Shown piece by piece: positions 8,236 to 16,856 of a DNA stretch of 64,000 nucleotides. The first letter of the stretch is position 1. The number at the start of each line of letters is the position of its first letter. This DNA comes from RGIG8775 sp045537235 (lineage in GTDB: Bacteria > Bacillota > Clostridia > Oscillospirales > CAG-272). Under the pieces are notes generated by a model. That model was given only the letters and a program-made list of their open reading frames with translations, made no database searches and was not told where the DNA came from. A program made the translations under genes and the position numbers. Where the stretch lies: assembly GCA_045537235.1 (NCBI GenBank), contig JAZSPB010000076.1, positions 1-64,000 on the forward strand, read 5' to 3'.

Positions 8236-10716
8236 ATGGCAAGAGAACGCATTCGTAAGAAGCATAGATGGTGGAGGGCGATCGGTGTTCTTTTGACCGG
8301 TGTTTTTGTTGCTGTGACGGGGCTGTATTTTTATGTTTCGACCAATTTTGAAACCGAGGCCGATGCATCGCTTTTCGGTATGACGATAGCCGATTCTACC
8401 ACTCGCTTTTATTATTGCGATACGGGGACGGATCATACTTATGATGCATCAAAGATTGTGGAATTGGATGAGACACTGAAGGGGACGCGTCATATGTTGT
8501 ACTGCGATTATGAGGATATGCCGAAAAAGCTGATTGAGGCATTTGTCGCAATTGAAGATAAGCGCTTTTTTGAGCATGAGGGAGTGGATCTTTATCGGAG
8601 CGCCGCCGCTGCTGCCAATTATCTTTTGGGATTTGATGACCGTTTCGGTGCCTCAACCATTACGCAACAGTTGGTTAAGAATGTGACGGGAAATAACGAG
8701 GTTACCGTTAAACGAAAAATTCAAGAGATGCTTTATGCGTATGATTTGGAAAAAAAGTTGACCAAGGAGGAAATCCTCACCTGCTATTTGAATGTTATCA
8801 ACCTGGCAGAAGGATGCTACGGCGTAGGGGCAGCATCCGATATTTACTTTTCCAAAGCGGTATCCGATCTCAACATTCTTGAATGTGCATGCATTGCGGC
8901 CATAACCAACAGCCCCACCTATTATGATCCCATCCGCAATCCCGAACACAACAGGGAGCGGCGAGATGTGATCCTTACCGCCATGCATGAACAAGGCTAT
9001 CTGACCGATCGGGAGTATCAAGAAAATTATGGGGCGGAATTGATATTAAATGTTAATGAGGCAGTGCTTCGAGAGCGCGTCAATTCGTGGTATGTGGACA
9101 TGGTGGTGGAGGATGTGATAAACGATCTTGTCCTACAATACGGCTATTCCCGGGAGACGGCGGCACGGATGGTCTATAACGGAGGTCTTCGCATTGTTAC
9201 CGCCATGGATGCTCGGGTGCAGCAAACAGTGGAGCAATACTATGAAAAGGCCGTGCGTTTCAGCGGTTGTAAGGCGCAGTCATCTATGATCGTGATTCAT
9301 CCCACAAGCGGTGATATCCTCGGTGTAGCGGGTGCGGTAGGTACCAAAACAGGCAACCGCATTCAAAGCTATGCCACGGATGCCAAGCGTCCCTCCGGTT
9401 CCACCGTTAAGCCGCTTTCGGTCTATGCTCCGGCACTGGAGGACGGAAAGATCACCTATGCTACGGTATATGATGATGTCCCCGTGGAGTTTATCCGAAC
9501 CGCGAGCGGATATCAACCGTGGCCGCACAATGCCAATATGGTTTATCGGGGGCTGACCAATGTCAATTTCGCTTTGTCTCACTCTTTGAACACCGTGGCT
9601 TTGAGAGTGCTTGACGATGTTGGCATCGAGCGTTCCTTTCGCTTTTTGCATGATACTCTTGGTGTTGAAAGTGTGATCGAGAAAGAGGCACTTGACGGTG
9701 GCGGTTACTTGACCGATAAGGCGCCCGCCGCGCTGGCGCTGGGGCAGATGAACCGAGGGGTGACCTTGCGAGAAATGACCGCCGCCTACAGCATATTTTC
9801 GAATAAGGGACAGTATAACGCTCCCCGTTCTTACTATAAAGTATACGATTCCATGGGCAGGGAATTGCTGTCAAACGAGACGGAAAGCCGATATGCGATC
9901 AGCTCGGGCAATGCCACGGTAATGACCGAAATGCTCAAGCACGTCATTTCCACGGGAACAGCCAAGAGCATTACGTTGGACAATTTCATTGACGTAGCGG
10001 GAAAAACGGGAACGACGCAGAACAACTGCGATAAGTGGTTTATTGCGTATACTCCTTACTGCCTTTGCGGTGTGTGGTATGGGTATGAATATCCGGAGCC
10101 GATCGTGGGGGTGGAGAAAAACCGATACCTTGAGATTTGGAATGATGTGATGTCCGATCTCCATCTCCATTATTATATTCCCGAGGGAGGCAGGAGGCAT
10201 TTTGAACGCGATGCCAATGTTGTTACCGCCACTTTTTGTCGCGATTCGGGAAAGTGCATGAATACCGACTGCTATCTTGATCCGAGAAATAATCGGGCAG
10301 AGGTGGGATATTTCGTCAAAGGAACACAACCTATCGGGTATTGCACCTGTCATACCGCCGTCAACTACGATGCCGAAGAAGGCGGTGTAGTTTGCGAAGG
10401 GTGTGAATGTGAAAAGATAACGCGCGTGGGGCTGTTGCGCGTCAATCGACTCTTTCCCATTCCCGTTCGAATTACCGATGCACAATACACCTGTCGCGAT
10501 CTGCCTCCGGGATTTGAGCCGTTGGCGGAGGAGGGAAAGCCCTACTTTGCCGACTCGGTCTCCGACTACCGATATTTGGGATATTCGGCGGCAGAACAAC
10601 CGTACAATCGCGCTTGTACCAAGCATTTAAACTATGCAGAACGTATTTTGGAAAAACAGTTGGCCGATAACGACACGGAATCGGAGCAATCGACAAACGA
10701 TCCAGATAGGGAATAA
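8236..10716 (+). CDS. Class A penicillin-binding protein (transglycosylase/transpeptidase)
   Basis: An 826-residue bifunctional peptidoglycan synthase. It has a short cytoplasmic N-terminus, one membrane segment (about 15-38), then a GT51 glycosyltransferase with E107 in IEDKRFFEHEG and GASTITQQLVKN. The penicillin-binding domain has S389-T-V-K, S450-L-N and K590-T-G, all intact. A Cys-rich stretch follows near residues 660-740 (several CxxC-like pairs), which is unusual for the family and might bind metal or form disulfides outside the cell. The start has AAAGGAG 8 bp upstream. PBP1a-type is the safest name. Confidence 0.93.
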   Translation: MARERIRKKHRWWRAIGVLLTGVFVAVTGLYFYVSTNFETEADASLFGMTIADSTTRFYYCDTGTDHTYDASKIVELDETLKGTRHMLYCDYEDMPKKLIEAFVAIEDKRFFEHEGVDLYRSAAAAANYLLGFDDRFGASTITQQLVKNVTGNNEVTVKRKIQEMLYAYDLEKKLTKEEILTCYLNVINLAEGCYGVGAASDIYFSKAVSDLNILECACIAAITNSPTYYDPIRNPEHNRERRDVILTAMHEQGYLTDREYQENYGAELILNVNEAVLRERVNSWYVDMVVEDVINDLVLQYGYSRETAARMVYNGGLRIVTAMDARVQQTVEQYYEKAVRFSGCKAQSSMIVIHPTSGDILGVAGAVGTKTGNRIQSYATDAKRPSGSTVKPLSVYAPALEDGKITYATVYDDVPVEFIRTASGYQPWPHNANMVYRGLTNVNFALSHSLNTVALRVLDDVGIERSFRFLHDTLGVESVIEKEALDGGGYLTDKAPAALALGQMNRGVTLREMTAAYSIFSNKGQYNAPRSYYKVYDSMGRELLSNETESRYAISSGNATVMTEMLKHVISTGTAKSITLDNFIDVAGKTGTTQNNCDKWFIAYTPYCLCGVWYGYEYPEPIVGVEKNRYLEIWNDVMSDLHLHYYIPEGGRRHFERDANVVTATFCRDSGKCMNTDCYLDPRNNRAEVGYFVKGTQPIGYCTCHTAVNYDAEEGGVVCEGCECEKITRVGLLRVNRLFPIPVRITDAQYTCRDLPPGFEPLAEEGKPYFADSVSDYRYLGYSAAEQPYNRACTKHLNYAERILEKQLADNDTESEQSTNDPDRE

Positions 10717-10721
10717 AACCC

Positions 10722-10765
10722 AAAATCACCTCATATAGTGGTAAGGAACTGTGAGGTGATTTTTT
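10722..10765 (+). terminator. Terminator overlapping the next gene's ribosome site
   Basis: Stem AAAATCACCTCA (10722-10733) pairs with TGAGGTGATTTT (10752-10763), followed by a T-run up to the ATG at 10766. The right arm contains GAGGTGAT, the ribosome binding site of the next gene, so the same hairpin can end the PBP transcript and hide that site. Confidence 0.75.
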
Positions 10766-11278
10766 ATGTCATCGTGTGGATCGCAAATGCGCTCGTTTTT
10801 CAGAAAGATCCATGTGGGAGCCGCCGTCGGAACGGCAATCTTTCTTGTGGCGGTCTGGTGGATCGTTTTTTGTATGATTGGTACGCCGAGGCGGTTGCTG
10901 TATTTTTTGTCCGGGTGTCCTTTTGTGCTGCCATCTTGGATGCTTATTCTGCTTTTGTTTGTTTTCTTTGCACTCAGCGGATTTTGCGTAGGCGCGGTGT
11001 TGTTTGCTGAACGGTGCACCGACGAGATCTCTAAATACCGTGGGGCGTTTTTCTTCAGCATCGCCATTACCGCCGGCTATCTTTGGTATGCTATGACTTT
11101 CGGTGCCGCCCTTTTTTTACCGGCAATTTTGTTGGCTGCCGTAATGGTTGCGGGGCTTGTGATCACGGCTGTTAATTTTAGTCGATGCTCCTGCGTGGTG
11201 TCCAAAGGAATGTGGATCGCCGCAGGGTGGGGCGTTTATTTGTTGCTTTTTAGTGTGGTTTGTTTTTTCTTTTTGTAA
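10766..11278 (+). CDS. Small integral membrane protein, TspO-like topology
   Basis: A 170-residue protein with about five membrane helices, Trp- and aromatic-rich (GYLWYAMTFGAALFLPAILLA, then a final helix after a short linker). Length and five-helix layout resemble the TspO/MBR tryptophan-rich sensory family, but the classic TspO sequence blocks are weak, so this is a tentative family call. No enzyme motif is seen. The only ribosome site (GAGGTGAT, 6 bp before ATG) lies in the right arm of the preceding terminator hairpin. Confidence 0.6.
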   Translation: MSSCGSQMRSFFRKIHVGAAVGTAIFLVAVWWIVFCMIGTPRRLLYFLSGCPFVLPSWMLILLLFVFFALSGFCVGAVLFAERCTDEISKYRGAFFFSIAITAGYLWYAMTFGAALFLPAILLAAVMVAGLVITAVNFSRCSCVVSKGMWIAAGWGVYLLLFSVVCFFFL

Positions 11279-11293
11279 AAATTTTGTAATCTG

Positions 11294-11322
11294 TTGACAA
11301 ACGAGAGAGAATGTAGTATAAT
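11294..11322 (+). promoter_or_regulatory. Consensus sigma-A promoter of the lipoprotein gene
   Basis: A perfect TTGACA, 17-bp spacer, TATAAT. The start codon is at 11361, with GGAGG at 11350. With terminators on both sides of the gene this predicts a strong single-gene transcript. Confidence 0.88.
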
Positions 11323-11360
11323 TTAGTTACTATTATTCAAACATTTTTGGAGGTAAAATT

Positions 11361-11861
11361 ATGAAATTCGTTAAGATTCTTTCTTTGATTCTTGCGCTTC
11401 TCATGATCGGTGGCGCGATGGTTGCTTGCGGCGGCGGTACCGAGACCGATGCACAGACGGAGAGCGATACCGAGGCAGAGGGCGGCGATGATACTTCGAA
11501 AGATATCGAAACCACTGATGAGCCCCTTACCGTAAACATCGTTGTAAAGAAGACTCAGGACGGTGAAGTTGTATACAGAAGCGAGCCCAACGGCTATAAG
11601 TACGAGGGTGAAATCCTTACCGTTCAGGAGATTTTTGTCGAGTTCATGAGCTCCGAGTATGATATCGAGCCCGAGTTTAACGATGAAGGCGAGCTGGTAA
11701 AGGTTGGTGACCTTGTGAAGGCTGACAACACCTACTTCTGGCTGTTCAGCATTGCGAAGCATCCTCAGGGTGAGGCGCAGGCAGAGCCCGTTGACGGAAA
11801 CATCGACGAGTACGATGATATTGAAGAAAACGATACCATCGTTATCTACTTGAACAAGTAA
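11361..11861 (+). CDS. Abundant-type hypothetical lipoprotein
   Basis: A 166-residue secreted lipoprotein: signal peptide with lipobox MVAC (Cys at about 23), a Gly/Thr/Asp/Glu-rich linker to about residue 52, then a compact acidic domain of about 110 residues beginning near LTVNIVVKKTQDG. I do not recognise the domain with certainty; a distant resemblance to DUF4430-type (transcobalamin C-terminal-like) folds is possible. It sits behind a perfect sigma-A promoter and is followed by two stacked terminators, so it is probably strongly expressed alone. Confidence 0.8.
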   Translation: MKFVKILSLILALLMIGGAMVACGGGTETDAQTESDTEAEGGDDTSKDIETTDEPLTVNIVVKKTQDGEVVYRSEPNGYKYEGEILTVQEIFVEFMSSEYDIEPEFNDEGELVKVGDLVKADNTYFWLFSIAKHPQGEAQAEPVDGNIDEYDDIEENDTIVIYLNK

Positions 11862-11873
11862 TTTTGAATGAAT

Positions 11874-11904
11874 AACCGCTGAGGGAGACTTCAGCGGTTT
11901 TTTT
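11874..11904 (+). terminator. First of two tandem terminators after the lipoprotein
   Basis: Perfect 9-bp stem AACCGCTGA/TCAGCGGTT with an 8-nt loop, followed by a run of seven T. Confidence 0.9.
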
Positions 11905-11927
11905 GAGCCTTTTCAGGCTCTTTTTTT
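11905..11927 (+). terminator. Second tandem terminator
   Basis: Stem GAGCCT/AGGCTC with loop TTTC and a run of seven T, directly adjoining the first terminator. Together they insulate the spoIIA operon from the strong lipoprotein promoter. Confidence 0.8.
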
Positions 11928-11940
11928 ATGCCAACGGAAA

Positions 11941-11968
11941 GTGACAAATTTTTCATTTGTTGTATGAT
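11941..11968 (+). promoter_or_regulatory. Possible promoter of the spoIIA operon
   Basis: GTGACA, 16-bp spacer, TATGAT, about 40 bp before spoIIAA. In Bacillus this operon uses sigma-H; I found no convincing sigma-H pair (AGGA-type -35, GAAT-type -10), so this is a weak sigma-A-like guess. Confidence 0.3.
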
Positions 11969-12009
11969 ACAATGGAAATCGAGCAACACGGAAGAAAGGA
12001 AATAAGTCA

Positions 12010-12369
12010 ATGATAAAAAACACAGGAACCTTTGACGTAAGTATGGAAGGCAAAACCATGGTGGTATCGCTATTGGGGGAGATCGACCATCATAACGCAT
12101 CGGTGCTTCGAACAGGGATCGACAAGTTGATCTACGAAAAACGACCGGACAAGCTGGTACTGGATCTCAAATGTATTGATTTTATGGACAGTTCGGGGTT
12201 GGGATTGATCATGGGGCGGTATTCGCTGGTTCGGGAACTGGGTGGAGAGATGTCCTTGCGTGATCCCTGTAAGAATGTTTTGAAGATTTGTAAGCTTGCG
12301 GGGATGGAGCGATTGATACGAATCGAAAGATCGGTATCAGACAAAATAAAGAATGAAAAGAAAGGATAA
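12010..12369 (+). CDS. spoIIAA: Anti-sigma F factor antagonist SpoIIAA
   Basis: A 119-residue STAS-domain protein. Unphosphorylated SpoIIAA binds SpoIIAB and frees sigma-F in the forespore. The phosphorylation site is in FMDSSGLGLI (S61/S62). Length and motif match the family. First gene of the spoIIA operon, 6 bp before spoIIAB, with AAGGAAA upstream. Confidence 0.95.
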   Translation: MIKNTGTFDVSMEGKTMVVSLLGEIDHHNASVLRTGIDKLIYEKRPDKLVLDLKCIDFMDSSGLGLIMGRYSLVRELGGEMSLRDPCKNVLKICKLAGMERLIRIERSVSDKIKNEKKG

Positions 12370-12375
12370 GGATCC

Positions 12376-12843
12376 ATGAGACAAAATAAATTTTCGGGGA
12401 CGGTTATCAATGAAATGAAGTTGGTATTGCCGTCTCTTTCGGTGAATGAAGGAACGGCGAGGTCGGTGATTGCCGCTTTTTGCTCTCAATTGAATCCCAC
12501 AGCAACCGAAATTGCCGATATCAAATGTGCGGTATCAGAGGCGGTGACCAACTGTATTGTTCATGCTTACCGAGGGGGAATCGGACGAATTTACATAGGT
12601 GTCAGATTGTATGAGGAAAGGATCGTACGCGTATCGGTCAAAGATCTTGGATGTGGCATTGTTGATATCAAGAAGGCGAGACAGCCATTGTATACCACCG
12701 ATTCCGAGAACGAGCGAAGCGGCATGGGATTTACCGTGATGGAGAATTTTATGGATAAGCTCACCGTAAGCTCGCGTCCGGGCAAGGGAACGACGATCGT
12801 TATGTATAAGTGTATCAATCCTCCGTCGCTTTCTGACCTATGA
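12376..12843 (+). CDS. spoIIAB: Anti-sigma F factor SpoIIAB
   Basis: A 155-residue GHKL-type kinase and anti-sigma factor that holds sigma-F and phosphorylates SpoIIAA. N-box around AVSEAVTNCIVHAY, then DLGCGIVDI and RSGMGFTVMENFMD for ATP binding. It sits between spoIIAA and sigF, overlapping sigF by 4 bp, which gives coupled translation and balanced amounts. Confidence 0.95.
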   Translation: MRQNKFSGTVINEMKLVLPSLSVNEGTARSVIAAFCSQLNPTATEIADIKCAVSEAVTNCIVHAYRGGIGRIYIGVRLYEERIVRVSVKDLGCGIVDIKKARQPLYTTDSENERSGMGFTVMENFMDKLTVSSRPGKGTTIVMYKCINPPSLSDL

Positions 12844-13619
12844 ACGGAACAGAAGGGAACGAAGAAAACATAATGCAATCCGACGAAAAATATGCCAAGA
12901 ACCGCGAACTGATTCAAGCGGCACAAAGTGAGGACGAGCAGGTCGCGACATCCGCAACAGAAGCTCTTTTAGATATCAATATGGGCTTGGTGCGAAGTCT
13001 TGCCTTCCGTTTTCGGGATCGGGGAACCGAACTGGAGGATCTGATCCAGATCGGAATCATAGGTATGATCAAGGCCATACGCAGCTTTGATCTTTCGCGG
13101 GAAACTACGTTTTCCACCTATGCGGTCCCCCTTATCATAGGAGAGATCCGTCGGCATTTGCGAGATGACGGTCTTATTAAGGTCAGCCGATACCATCGAA
13201 AGTTGGGACTGGAGCTGATGAATGCCAGAAATCGAATCGTCTCCCAGCGAGGTTATGAGCCGGGAATCGAAGAATTGGCGGCATTGTGCGAAGTCTCACC
13301 GGAGGATGCGGCGATCGCCATAGATGCCATTTCCCCCGTAGCTTCTCTTTCGGAGGTGGTTGGCGGCGATGACAGCAATCTAACTTTGGAAAGCCGTATT
13401 GCCGATGACGACAATGAGATCGAACGGATTTCAGACAGCATCGCGCTCCGACAAGCCATTTCCCATATGCCGGAGATGTGGAAAAAAATATTGCTTCTTC
13501 GCTATTATCGAAATCTGACACAGCAGGAGACCGCCGAGCGCTTGGGGTTATCTCAAGTGAAGGTGTCGCGTGAGGAAAAAAAGATCATGGCTTTTCTGCG
13601 AGGAGAACTTGTAGGATAA
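12840..13619 (+). CDS. sigF: RNA polymerase sporulation sigma factor SigF
   Basis: A 259-residue sigma-70 family factor of the forespore. Region 2 is seen in LEDLIQIGIIGMIKAIRSFDLSRETTFSTYA, region 3 in the middle, and the region 4 helix-turn-helix in LTQQETAERLGLSQVKVSREE. The ATG at 12840 overlaps the spoIIAB stop (ATGA); an in-frame ATG at 12873 is the alternative. It is followed by repeat copy B, which can act as the operon terminator. Confidence 0.95.
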   Translation: MNGTEGNEENIMQSDEKYAKNRELIQAAQSEDEQVATSATEALLDINMGLVRSLAFRFRDRGTELEDLIQIGIIGMIKAIRSFDLSRETTFSTYAVPLIIGEIRRHLRDDGLIKVSRYHRKLGLELMNARNRIVSQRGYEPGIEELAALCEVSPEDAAIAIDAISPVASLSEVVGGDDSNLTLESRIADDDNEIERISDSIALRQAISHMPEMWKKILLLRYYRNLTQQETAERLGLSQVKVSREEKKIMAFLRGELVG

Positions 13620-13630
13620 TGCCAAATAAG

Positions 13631-13744
13631 AAAAGCTCCGCAAGAAACTTTTCTACCCCCCGTGATGTGCTATGGCACTTCGCCATGTTCGCACCCAATG
13701 AAGGGGGATTGATAGAAAGTTTTTTGCGGAGCTTTTTTCAAAAA
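13631..13744. repeat. GCGGAGC-family inverted repeat, copy B
   Basis: Arms AAAAGCTCCGCAAGAAACTT (from 13631) and AAGTTTTTTGCGGAGCTTTT (about 13719-13738), with further pairing of a CCCCC/GGGGG block. The loop contains GCCATGTTCGCA. It is placed between the convergent sigF and htrA genes, with a T-run in each direction, and so fits a bidirectional terminator. Confidence 0.8.
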
Positions 13745-13778
13745 CAAGCTTTCGCCCTGTACTCGCAGCGGCGTTTTC

Positions 13779-15254
13779 TTACTTAAGGGAAGAGGATTGC
13801 CCTAACGTGATCGAGAGCCAAAGAATTTCATTGTTTCTCCAAACTTCCAGCTTGAGTTTGTCTCCCACACGACTGTTGGAAATAATTTCCGTCAATGTTT
13901 CTTTATATTCGCAAGTGATATCATTGACCTTGAGGATAATATCATCGGGTTGCAGATGGATTGCCGCATCAAATCCGGGTGAAATACTTATTACCCGACA
14001 ACCGCTTTCGGGAGCCGTGTAGAGGGAATAATCAGCGATCCCATACTCTTCAAGCATTTCCACATCCCAAATCGGAATGTAGATGCGCTCTCCGTATATG
14101 GTTTCATAAACCACCTGTTCTTCGCCCGACTCGGTGGTTCTTACCAGAAAAATGGAGTCTCCCGAATGGAAGTAGGTGGTACCTTTTACTACAGTTTGTG
14201 CCGTGATGCCGAGTGCGGCTCCCTCGTAGGCACTACCGCCGTTGGAAATGGTCAATTCACCGTTATTGATAATATCCCAAAGCATATCGATCACGCCATC
14301 GATGGGGATGGCAAAGCCCATACCCTCATACTCGCTTCCTGCGATCTTCATGGAAACAATACCGATCACCTCTCCATCCATATTGAAGAGAGGTCCACCC
14401 GAGTTTCCGGGATTGACACTGGTGTCTGTCTGGAGAAGCGTGATAACCTTGTTGACCGTTCCGTTTTCATTTTTTGCGGCGTACTTTCGATCCAAAGCCG
14501 AAATATAACCAGAAGTCATGGTTCCTCGATATTGGATGCTGTAAGGTGTTCCGATGGCCATGACCTGCTCACCTACTTGTGCTTTGGAGGATTTGCCGAT
14601 CGTTGCCGGTCTTAAACCGCGTTGGTTGACCTTGATGATGGCGATGTCATTGAGCTCGTCGCCGTCAATATATTCGGCTTCTACTGTGTTGCCCGTGTGT
14701 AGGATCACATTGATCTTTGTGGCACCTTCCACCACATGGTAGTTGGTGGCGATATAGCCGTCTGAGGTCATAATGATACCCGAGCCCGTGCCGCCGCCTG
14801 TGTCGGAGATAGCACTGATGGCAACATAGGAGGGGTAACATTCATCGTAGAGTGCTTCCAAGGAGGCTCCTCCTGCACCGCCGGAGAGACCTGAAGGAAT
14901 CTTTATCAAGAGAACCGCAAACAGAGAGAGAATGGCAAGAAGAAATGCCGTGCTCATGATGATGGCAAAATTGCGAACCCCACGAATGTCCGAACCATCC
15001 TTTTTGTTGCTGTCATAAAGGTTTTGTTCGGTATAGTCCCAACGGAATGCATAGGCTTCTGTTTGTTGGGGAGCAATGGGGGGCGTGGGGAGGTCAGGAG
15101 ATTGCTCCACTGTCTTTTCCGCATCTGTTTCTCCCTGCAAAGACGATGCTTCCGCAGGGGGATTTTCCGACGAAGCCGTTACAGTCTCGTCGGGAGTCGA
15201 TTCGGATTCTGTTTTTTCTATATTGTCTTGGATGTTGTTTTTCTTATCCTCCAT
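13779..15254 (-). CDS. htrA: HtrA/DegP-family membrane serine protease
   Basis: A 491-residue S1C protease with PDZ domain. It has a long charged cytoplasmic N-terminus (1-92), one membrane helix (about 95-118), then the trypsin-like domain with H173 in TNYHVV, D203 in NDIAII and S285 in GNSGGPL. The PDZ domain lies near the C-terminus (about 400-485, ISPGFDAAIHLQPDDIILKVND). The insert between the two domains is longer than usual. It is the last gene of a response regulator-histidine kinase-protease set, the order expected for a secretion-stress circuit. Confidence 0.93.
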   Translation of the reverse strand: MEDKKNNIQDNIEKTESESTPDETVTASSENPPAEASSLQGETDAEKTVEQSPDLPTPPIAPQQTEAYAFRWDYTEQNLYDSNKKDGSDIRGVRNFAIIMSTAFLLAILSLFAVLLIKIPSGLSGGAGGASLEALYDECYPSYVAISAISDTGGGTGSGIIMTSDGYIATNYHVVEGATKINVILHTGNTVEAEYIDGDELNDIAIIKVNQRGLRPATIGKSSKAQVGEQVMAIGTPYSIQYRGTMTSGYISALDRKYAAKNENGTVNKVITLLQTDTSVNPGNSGGPLFNMDGEVIGIVSMKIAGSEYEGMGFAIPIDGVIDMLWDIINNGELTISNGGSAYEGAALGITAQTVVKGTTYFHSGDSIFLVRTTESGEEQVVYETIYGERIYIPIWDVEMLEEYGIADYSLYTAPESGCRVISISPGFDAAIHLQPDDIILKVNDITCEYKETLTEIISNSRVGDKLKLEVWRNNEILWLSITLGQSSSLK

Positions 15255-15290
15255 GTTGATCCTTTCTGCCGCGCGGTGCGCATTTTATTT

Positions 15291-16820
15291 TTACGGCGAG
15301 TGTGTTGTCAAATTGTTCTTTGTGTTACTCTGTATGTCGCGAGGAAGAGTGAAGAAAAATTCACAGAACCGATGGTGTTCGCTGTTTACCCAGAGCTTTT
15401 CTTGATGAGCATCTATAATGGTTTTGGAAATGAACATCCCCAAGCCGACCCCGCTTTTGTCAAGACCGCGGCTTTTATCGGCTTTGTAGAATCGTTCAAA
15501 AACGAAGGGAAGATCCTCGGGGGCGATACCTTCACCTTGGTTGTATACGCTGACGGTGATCTTTCTTTGTTTGCCATCGTGCTTGGTGTCGTTTCCTGAC
15601 TCATCGGTATAGCGAATGCGAATTCGATAATCGCCGCCTTCCGATGCGAATTTGATACCGTTGTCGCAGATATTGTATAGGATTTGATGAATGGCATCGC
15701 GGTCAGCGACCACAAACATCCGTTCCTCATCGCAAAGGAATTCCACATTGAGCTTTTTTTCATCAATTTTCTGCTCAAAGGAAATGAGGATCAATCGCGC
15801 CAATTCACAGATGTCAAAGCCGGTCATGTTGAACTTTCTGTCGCCCGCCTGTAGACGGGAGATGTCCAAAAGGGAAGAAACCAATCGAGAAAGACGACGG
15901 ACTTCGTCTTTGATTATGCCCAGATAATGGCTTTGTTCCTCCTTGGGAATGGCGCCGATGAGAATGTTGTCAATAAAGCCGGAAATGGTCGTCATGGGAG
16001 TTCGAAGGTCATGAGAAACATTTGCCATAAAGGTATTTCTCATATTCTCCAGATTCTCCAATGAATGCGCCATGTTGTTGAAGGCCATGGCCAGTTCTGC
16101 AACCTCATCTTTGCCTCTTACAGGAACTCGGACATCAAACTGTCCCACTGCAAAACGCTTGGCGGCCTTGCTCATTTCGCGCAAGGGTCCCGTGATCATT
16201 TCCGTGATGAAATAAACGGCGATCAGTGTAGCCACCATCACCCAAAGTGATGAGGCCAAAATAGTTTCGATCATGTCGCGCAGAAGAACGAGCAAAGAGT
16301 TACTGGAGTAGCTCGCGATGACGACACCTCGGACAACTTGCATTTCGTCGGTGACGGGGATGGCATAGGACAAGTGAGATTTCTCAAAAAGCCCGGATAT
16401 CGTCCCGGTAACGTGAGCGGATTCTCCCGCGAGAACCTTAGTTCGCGTTGGCTCGGGAAGCCAATAGTCCTTTTCAAAATTTCCGGTATCCTCTTCGTTG
16501 GCGTAAAGCAACAGACGGCCTTCGTCATCGGCAAGCATGATGGTAATGCCTTCACTGTTGGCGGAAACGGAGGTAAAGACCTCGAACACTTCGTTTTTGT
16601 CAATTGAAACAAAATCTTCAAGCGAGGAATAGTCCGAACGCTCATAGTTCAATGCCAAATAGGCTTCCGCCGTTCTTGCGGCATTTTTTGCGGTTTCAGT
16701 TCTGACCGAGGTGGAGTATTCTGTAACCAACGACAGAATGATCGACAAGATCATGCTAAAGCTGATGACGATAATGAGTATGAAAGTGGTGATATATTTG
16801 GCAAATACGCTTTTGAACAT
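15291..16820 (-). CDS. Sensor histidine kinase
   Basis: A 509-residue membrane kinase. TM1 is at about 10-33, an extracytoplasmic sensor domain runs 34-185, and TM2 is at about 187-206. A HAMP domain follows, then HisKA with H270 in ANVSHDLRTPM and a HATPase domain with NICDNGIKFA and GVGLGMFISKTIIDAH. AGGGGG precedes the ATG. It is 36 bp after its response regulator and 36 bp before htrA. By order it resembles CssS, though the signal cannot be read from sequence. Confidence 0.93.
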   Translation of the reverse strand: MFKSVFAKYITTFILIIVISFSMILSIILSLVTEYSTSVRTETAKNAARTAEAYLALNYERSDYSSLEDFVSIDKNEVFEVFTSVSANSEGITIMLADDEGRLLLYANEEDTGNFEKDYWLPEPTRTKVLAGESAHVTGTISGLFEKSHLSYAIPVTDEMQVVRGVVIASYSSNSLLVLLRDMIETILASSLWVMVATLIAVYFITEMITGPLREMSKAAKRFAVGQFDVRVPVRGKDEVAELAMAFNNMAHSLENLENMRNTFMANVSHDLRTPMTTISGFIDNILIGAIPKEEQSHYLGIIKDEVRRLSRLVSSLLDISRLQAGDRKFNMTGFDICELARLILISFEQKIDEKKLNVEFLCDEERMFVVADRDAIHQILYNICDNGIKFASEGGDYRIRIRYTDESGNDTKHDGKQRKITVSVYNQGEGIAPEDLPFVFERFYKADKSRGLDKSGVGLGMFISKTIIDAHQEKLWVNSEHHRFCEFFFTLPRDIQSNTKNNLTTHSP

Positions 16821-16856
16821 ACGTCCCCCTTCATAAATGTGGGCAGTGCGCCGAGG

